DNA of 64,000 nucleotides from Hetaerina americana (taxonomy: Eukaryota; Arthropoda; Insecta; Odonata; Calopterygidae), in the NCBI GenBank assembly GCA_022747635.1, contig JAKTNV010000060.1:341501-405500 (forward strand), read 5' to 3'. Below the pieces are notes generated by a model. That model had not been told where the DNA came from. It worked only from the letters and a program-made list of their open reading frames with translations, and ran no database searches. Within the stretch, counting starts at the first letter, position 1. Each line of letters starts with the position of its first letter. Below are positions 59,001-64,000 of this stretch, in pieces. A program made the translations under genes and the position numbers.

Positions 59001-62000
59001 AAATAGGCAACAAAATTTTAGTAGAAATGTGACATAAAACTTTCTGGACAGCAGGTTAAAAAAAACCTCTTTGGGAGTCATTAGCATTTCATGCCATGGA
59101 GTGCATGTTGACCACGATAAGTATCTCATGGGAATCTTGTCTTCAGCTATAAAATAGTAAAGACCCCCGGACTAATGTAAATTATAGCCCTGATGGAATT
59201 TTAATCGTACAGTGTCGCTTATAACAAGTGAAATATTTTTTCTATGTGATTTTACATCCGTGATTCGCGGACTTGCTATAAAAACTGGTGCAATATGAAA
59301 ACAAAAATGAGGGAAACACTTCATAAAGTATATGGTGGAAAGCTTTGATTGCTTTATCACTCAATTAAATAATTTAAACGTGAAGTAGATCATGCCCCAT
59401 GTTCTGTGCAGCCACCCCACCTGTGATAAATGGGTCGTGAAGGCCGAGGTTTTTGTCGGGACAAATTCAGAAAATTAATCATTTTGTTTTGGCTGCTCCT
59501 ATCGGACTCGATGCTCTAAATCAAATGCTGTCGGGAACTGTCGAGAGCTTTTAATTTTTAACAGCGGAATTGAGTGAAACCCATTCATGCCTGTTTTACG
59601 ATATTTTTGGTGGAGATTATTTTGATGATATGATGTAATCATCTTAAAATATATTTTTTTAATCGGTAATGAGGGCAGAAAATGGATCATTGTAGTTAGG
59701 TAACAGTGTGCTGGTATCAAAGAATCCTTATTTTGGTTAGTACCCTTTCCAAGTAGTTCAGCTCTTTATCAATATTTTATTGCTTGATGTCTTGGAGATA
59801 AGTGGCACTTTAAATATAAGTGACTGATTGCTCCATGAAACAAACATTTCATATTATTTAAGAAATTACTCCAGGATATGAAATTCCGTCGCTTTATATT
59901 TATGATGGAAATTTAATGCGTCACTTTCTGGCTGCGTTGGGTCTGCAGATGTTACTGCATGGACGCCGTTGTCGCGTAGACCTCTCATTCCATTTCTACA
60001 GTGTTTTTTTTTAATTTCGAATGTAAAATTTTAATCGTTTGTGCCTTATCACTGGGTCGTTATTGGGTTCTTATCAATGCAGTAACAGTCATTGGCAGAA
60101 CTCCTTTTAAATAATGGTTTTGTTGTCGTCGGAGTTCAAGGATTAGTTTGAGCGTTGCCGGGGTAGACAAAGGTGACGCAGTCCACGCACATATTTTCTC
60201 ATCTGTTGAGAGGATCGATTTATTTTTTTCAAATTAATGGCGCGAAAGTAATGCCTTTGGGCCTCGCTGACGACTATAAATTAAGAAGTGGCAAAGATGT
60301 CTGTCGTCCGCTTGGAGGGACACGAACGGGCTGGGAGGGGGGGCGCAGTTGGCATGAATGAGAACGAATAGTGTCCCTGTGCTAGTTCGATTCCGAGGAA
60401 GGCCGAATGCTTGAGACCATATACGTGTATGTCTTTGCTGGAAAGAGAGAGGAGCGGATAGCTTTGGAGGTTTCCGAACCTCCGAACTCTTTATTTGTCA
60501 GATTTTCAGGTTCCCACCAACCCTCTTTTAGATCTCCTCGGTATTTTTCAAGATTTTAATTTCAATTTTTTGTTGGCGATGATGGGCAATTAATGTTTGT
60601 CACGTTTACCGAGAAATGAAATTATCAAAATTCTCCTCGCTCAAACTTGAAATGAGAATGAAAACACAGAAAAACATCTGCAAGTATAGACTTTGTCATA
60701 CCGTTCTATTAATTTAGGAAAGGAAAAATATCGTGTTATTAAGACAAATATTTTACAATGCTGTTTTCCGTTATAAAACCCCTTTGATTTGTTAGCTTAA
60801 AGAGTTCAAGGTAAACAGTGTGCCATAAATAATCCACCTCTTTACGAAACTCTCCCCCTGGTCTCATTTGTGGATTCTAGTTAAAGCATGTCAGTTGATT
60901 TGAACGCTCTCGGATTTTTAGTGCCAAAAATATCTATAAAATGTCTCTGTCGACGGTAAATTTACATTTACTTTGAATGGGTTAGTACCTAAATGGTTTC
61001 AACGGTTTTTATCTGCTCCTGCGTGAACCCTGCGAGTAGGCAGTGAAGATGTGGTTGGAATGATTTCACTGAGAAAAGTTTTGAAATATTTTTTATTATC
61101 CTTCATGAAAGAGGAATGATGTAAATGGGGTTTAGGAACCGTGACCTGGATTGAACCTCCCTTAATTTTTAATCTTGGCTTGCGAGGAACTAACGATTTC
61201 TCAAACTGATTAACCTAGCTTTCGTATTTTGCCCTGGTCCTCTCATCAGTTCACGTACTCGTATGTACGATTGATACATATAACTGGATTGCGTGCGTGC
61301 AAATATTTCCCAACTTTTTACTACTACGAAAAAGTCACCAATAATGTTTACTGGTATTATTATGCGATGCGAACACTTTCGTTTATGTCGCCATTTTTTT
61401 ATTCGTTCATTAGGTGCCCATGTACAACTTACGTACAGGATTACGTTTCATTAATTGAATATTCTCATATGAGGCTCTATGAGGATGGTTGCCTCTAGCA
61501 GTCAATTCCATGAGGATATAAAGGTGTCCTTGGCTATCAAGGGTTTCTTTCACATTTTTCCTGTTTGATTTTGGTTTCCAATTATGATTGCTGCTTGTTT
61601 AGAATGTTGCATTTAGAATTGCTACCGATACGATAGAATAACTAAGATCGGTAAATTATTGCTCCTTTTAGGTGAGGAAATGAAGTTTGATAGAAAATCA
61701 GGAGAATTCATTTTCCATTTGATTAAGATATTATCATTAGTTCTCAAAATAATTACAAGTACTGCTCGTTTTACCGCACCTGACGTGATAATATTAGTTG
61801 GAAGGCGTTTAGCAGTCCAATGGAAAGTCGCTTATCATCATGACGCGAACATGGAAAGCTTCCAAGGAGTTAAGCCTAAAGCAGTTGTATTTCAATCATG
61901 TGAATGATTGGTACATGCATGGTATCGATGCTAAGAAAACATGTTCCTCGCTGAGCATATTTCTAACGTAACGGGAGGCCTTCAGAAAGGTGTTCAGTTT
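56021..62000. other. AT-rich DNA, no confident gene
   Basis: About 6 kb of ordinary AT-rich sequence. It contains an unrecognised 178-codon plus-strand ORF (56228-56764, listed separately) and a G11 run at 58205-58215. A B-box-like agttcgattccga at about 60380 lacks a partner A-box. No gene, RNA or transposon protein recognised. Confidence 0.5.
56228..56764 (+). other. Unrecognised 178-codon ORF in AT-rich DNA
   Basis: ATG at 56228, stop after codon 178. It lies outside the CpG islands, in sequence where random frames usually close within about 50 codons, so its length is somewhat unusual. The predicted protein is rich in Phe, Leu, Cys and Tyr, with hydrophobic stretches (LILDLSFFLAVYLNCLWL and LHFYCHLSVWFTAIVGG) that could be membrane segments. 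I recognise no domain, and no splice sites or poly-A signal were resolved. A shorter alternate-frame ORF overlaps it. Equally consistent with a chance ORF, given the number of frames examined. Confidence 0.15.
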
Positions 62001-62960
62001 CTTCGTTGAGCGGAGGCCGCGTGACTCTCGGCACCCCAAAATCGTCGCGTGCCACCGTTATGACTCGCGGTGGTCGATTCCAAGGGGGTCGGTGGCCATC
62101 GCTTGCTCAGCGAGGGCCTGGATGCCCGGCGGCGCACCCGTTGCACACACTTCCGTGTCGTCACAGTTCTGCGGAGCGAGATCATCCCCTCCCCTCTCGA
62201 GCTCCGTCCAAAAACTAAATCACCCCCACCCACCCTCCTAGCTCCGACCCCCCCCCACCCAGATTCCCCGCACTCCTTTCAGGGGGAAGGGGCCTCATCG
62301 CCCCCCGCGCGAGTTAAGTGCCGGTGACATCTGTCGGAGTGGCCGCTTCCGTAGGCGTCCAGGGGGAATGGAGATGTCAGCGCCCGCCGTCAATTAGCCC
62401 TCCGTGTCCCCGCTAAACGGCGACCATCTCTGCCCCCCCTTCTTGCCCTCACACCACGTTGCCTGTATTCTCTCTCTATGAAAGGTGTCCGCAGGGGTGG
62501 ATGAGAGGAGGCTGCCAGGGGAGGAGGGGAGCGATGGTCTCCGCTGCCGTGCAACCCCCCCCCCCACATCGGGAGCGCTCGCAGTCCTCTCTCATCCCCC
62601 GATCCTTAGGGAGTCGACGAGAGGGCGCACACAAACCCCAGTAGCGTAGTGGCGGGGCGCGCGCGGTGGAGTGTGAGCCATCCATCACGCCAAAGGCAGC
62701 GGACCCGAGACTGTGCAGCCGAGTGTAAAGGGGCCGGGTCGGCCCGGGGTCGGGCCCTCGGATGCCCTCCCTCCCGTGCTCGTCGTGTTGATGCTGCTGC
62801 TTTGCTGCTCAACCCCGTAGTCGGAGACTCTCACGCACATAAATTAACCCCTCCTGAGAGCGAACTCACCTCCCGGGAGTCTCCCACCCGGGAGTCCTCT
62901 TCCCCCGGGACGCGATGCACGGATGTCCTAACAGGCGATCGTAATTCGTCGGTTTGACAC
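62001..62960. other. Large CpG island
   Basis: About 1 kb of CpG-rich DNA with C runs (62218-62300, 62540-62565). A triplicated cccgggag word at about 62870-62905 (cccgggagt twice, cccgggac once) is visible. ORFs of 60-102 codons are low-complexity. Confidence 0.5.
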
Positions 62961-64000
62961 TCTCGGGACCGGTTGGTTTAAAAAAAATCAATGCCAAATG
63001 TACTAGAACTCGACGTTATATTTCGGTGCCGAAGGAGAATCTTACGCAACAGGCTGGCTTAAAAATTGGGTCGCATGTCAGCAATCCTCAAAGAATCCAT
63101 TTGTGTCACGCTTAATATTACAGAAAAATTTCAGCGTGATAGATATTGGCCCCTGATGTCATTCCGTATGTATCCTAGAGGAAACAGAACGCAAAAAATA
63201 TCATATTACTGTGGCAGTCTCTTTCCTTTATGGCTCATCTAATTAATGTATGTGCATAAATACCGTTGTCCTTTCATTAAGAATTAAATGGACCTTGGGT
63301 GTAACACAAAAATATTTGTATTCATATTCCCTTGGATACATTTTTCGTAATTAGATTCATTTTCCGCTATTGATTTACTATGAAATTGATCTGTCATCGC
63401 TTTTCGAATTCATGAAAACTATTTGGTGACGACAGCAGGAACACGTTCCGTAGATTGATTGATCCGGACCCACGCCGCTTAAATTAGGTTTCATTGAATG
63501 AATTGACATCCGTAGTGAAATGGAAGAATGCATTTATTCTATTTGTATTTTATTGACGAGGAACTCTCGCGATGAAAAACTATTTGCTATCGCTTATTGA
63601 TATTTTCCTGTGAAGTATATAATTAATTATCCAAAAAGGTGCAGAGATTCCATAATTATAGAGAGGTTCTTTTGCGTTGTCTCGCGCTCTTGCAGACCGC
63701 TCAAAAGGCGGCATGTTTAGTTCATATCAAAGTACAGAATTATGCTTCAGTATTGTCTGCGACATATGAGTGAATGTTTCCTCGTCGCTGTTTTCCATTG
63801 GCCATTTGTCTTACATTCCATCGACACTTTCAGTGGTAGCATTCTCGAGGCGAAGCAGATTCCGCCGGCTAAACTATGTTTTTGAATCCCGGTTCGAGTC
63901 GCCGGGGACGATTAGGTGTCTTGCGTTACGGCCGCTTTCTGTCGTCAATCGACAATAAAGAGAGCACAAAGGAAGAGCTTGCTGACGTCGAACAACCAAT
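62961..64000. other. AT-rich DNA, no gene recognised
   Basis: Apart from a tRNA B-box-like segment near 63.88 kb, nothing is recognised. Confidence 0.5.
63845..63925 (+). mobile_element. Possible tRNA-like SINE head
   Basis: cccggttcgagtcgccggg (about 63888-63906) matches a B-box with pairing T-arm bases. The upstream A-box is weak. Could be a degenerate SINE. Confidence 0.3.

Overview
The window reads as nuclear DNA of an arthropod, most likely an insect. It has an AT-rich background broken by CpG-rich islands, dinucleotide microsatellites, tRNA-derived SINEs with intact polymerase III B boxes, and decayed non-LTR and Penelope-like retroelements. There is no operon-like packing, no ribosome-binding site pattern and no dense coding. 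The interspersed repeats give me a weak impression of Odonata, but I cannot confirm the order from sequence alone. I find no host protein-coding gene, rRNA or convincing functional tRNA on either strand. The window is best described as intergenic or intronic DNA. The long ORFs nearly all lie in C-rich islands where stop codons are rare, and their translations are low-complexity Pro/Arg/Gly/Ser.

Layout. 1-9.4 kb: AT-rich DNA with a C-rich island at 1.0-1.5 kb, two CGATA-rich patches (4.5-4.7 and 5.54-5.66 kb) and a large C-rich island at 6.9-8.2 kb. 9.4-16 kb: a SINE, two reverse-transcriptase (RT) tail remnants (10.8-11.2 kb plus strand, 15.5-15.9 kb minus strand) and three islands. 17-29 kb: a long AT/GT microsatellite, several tRNA-related SINEs, a G/C hairpin, islands at 20.3, 24.0 and 25.6-26.4 kb, an endonuclease-like fragment (27.7 kb), a third RT tail (28.1-28.5 kb, minus) and a (TA)n microsatellite. 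29-36.9 kb: islands at 29.1-30.0 and 35.8-36.9 kb, a second copy of the 9.4 kb SINE family, a perfect 58-bp palindrome beside it, and the 3' end of another non-LTR element (34.8-35.2 kb).

37-40.3 kb is the richest transposon cluster. It holds a non-LTR element whose endonuclease is fused to its RT C-terminus by loss of the RT core. Next to it is the C-terminal part of a Penelope-like element (GIY-YIG nuclease), itself interrupted by a 93-bp mariner-type MITE with TA target duplication. 40-64 kb: AT-rich DNA with islands at 41.2, 43.8, 45.9, 50.1-52.2, 53.3, 55.6 and 62.0-63.0 kb, a perfect 70-bp palindrome at 43.17 kb and scattered tRNA-like SINE heads.

The recognisable sequences are dead or non-autonomous mobile elements, so there is no pathway to reconstruct. 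The most unusual signals are the two perfect zero-spacer palindromes, the CGATA cluster, and the recurring strand-asymmetric C-rich islands with long poly-G or poly-C runs. I see no convincing new multi-gene system.
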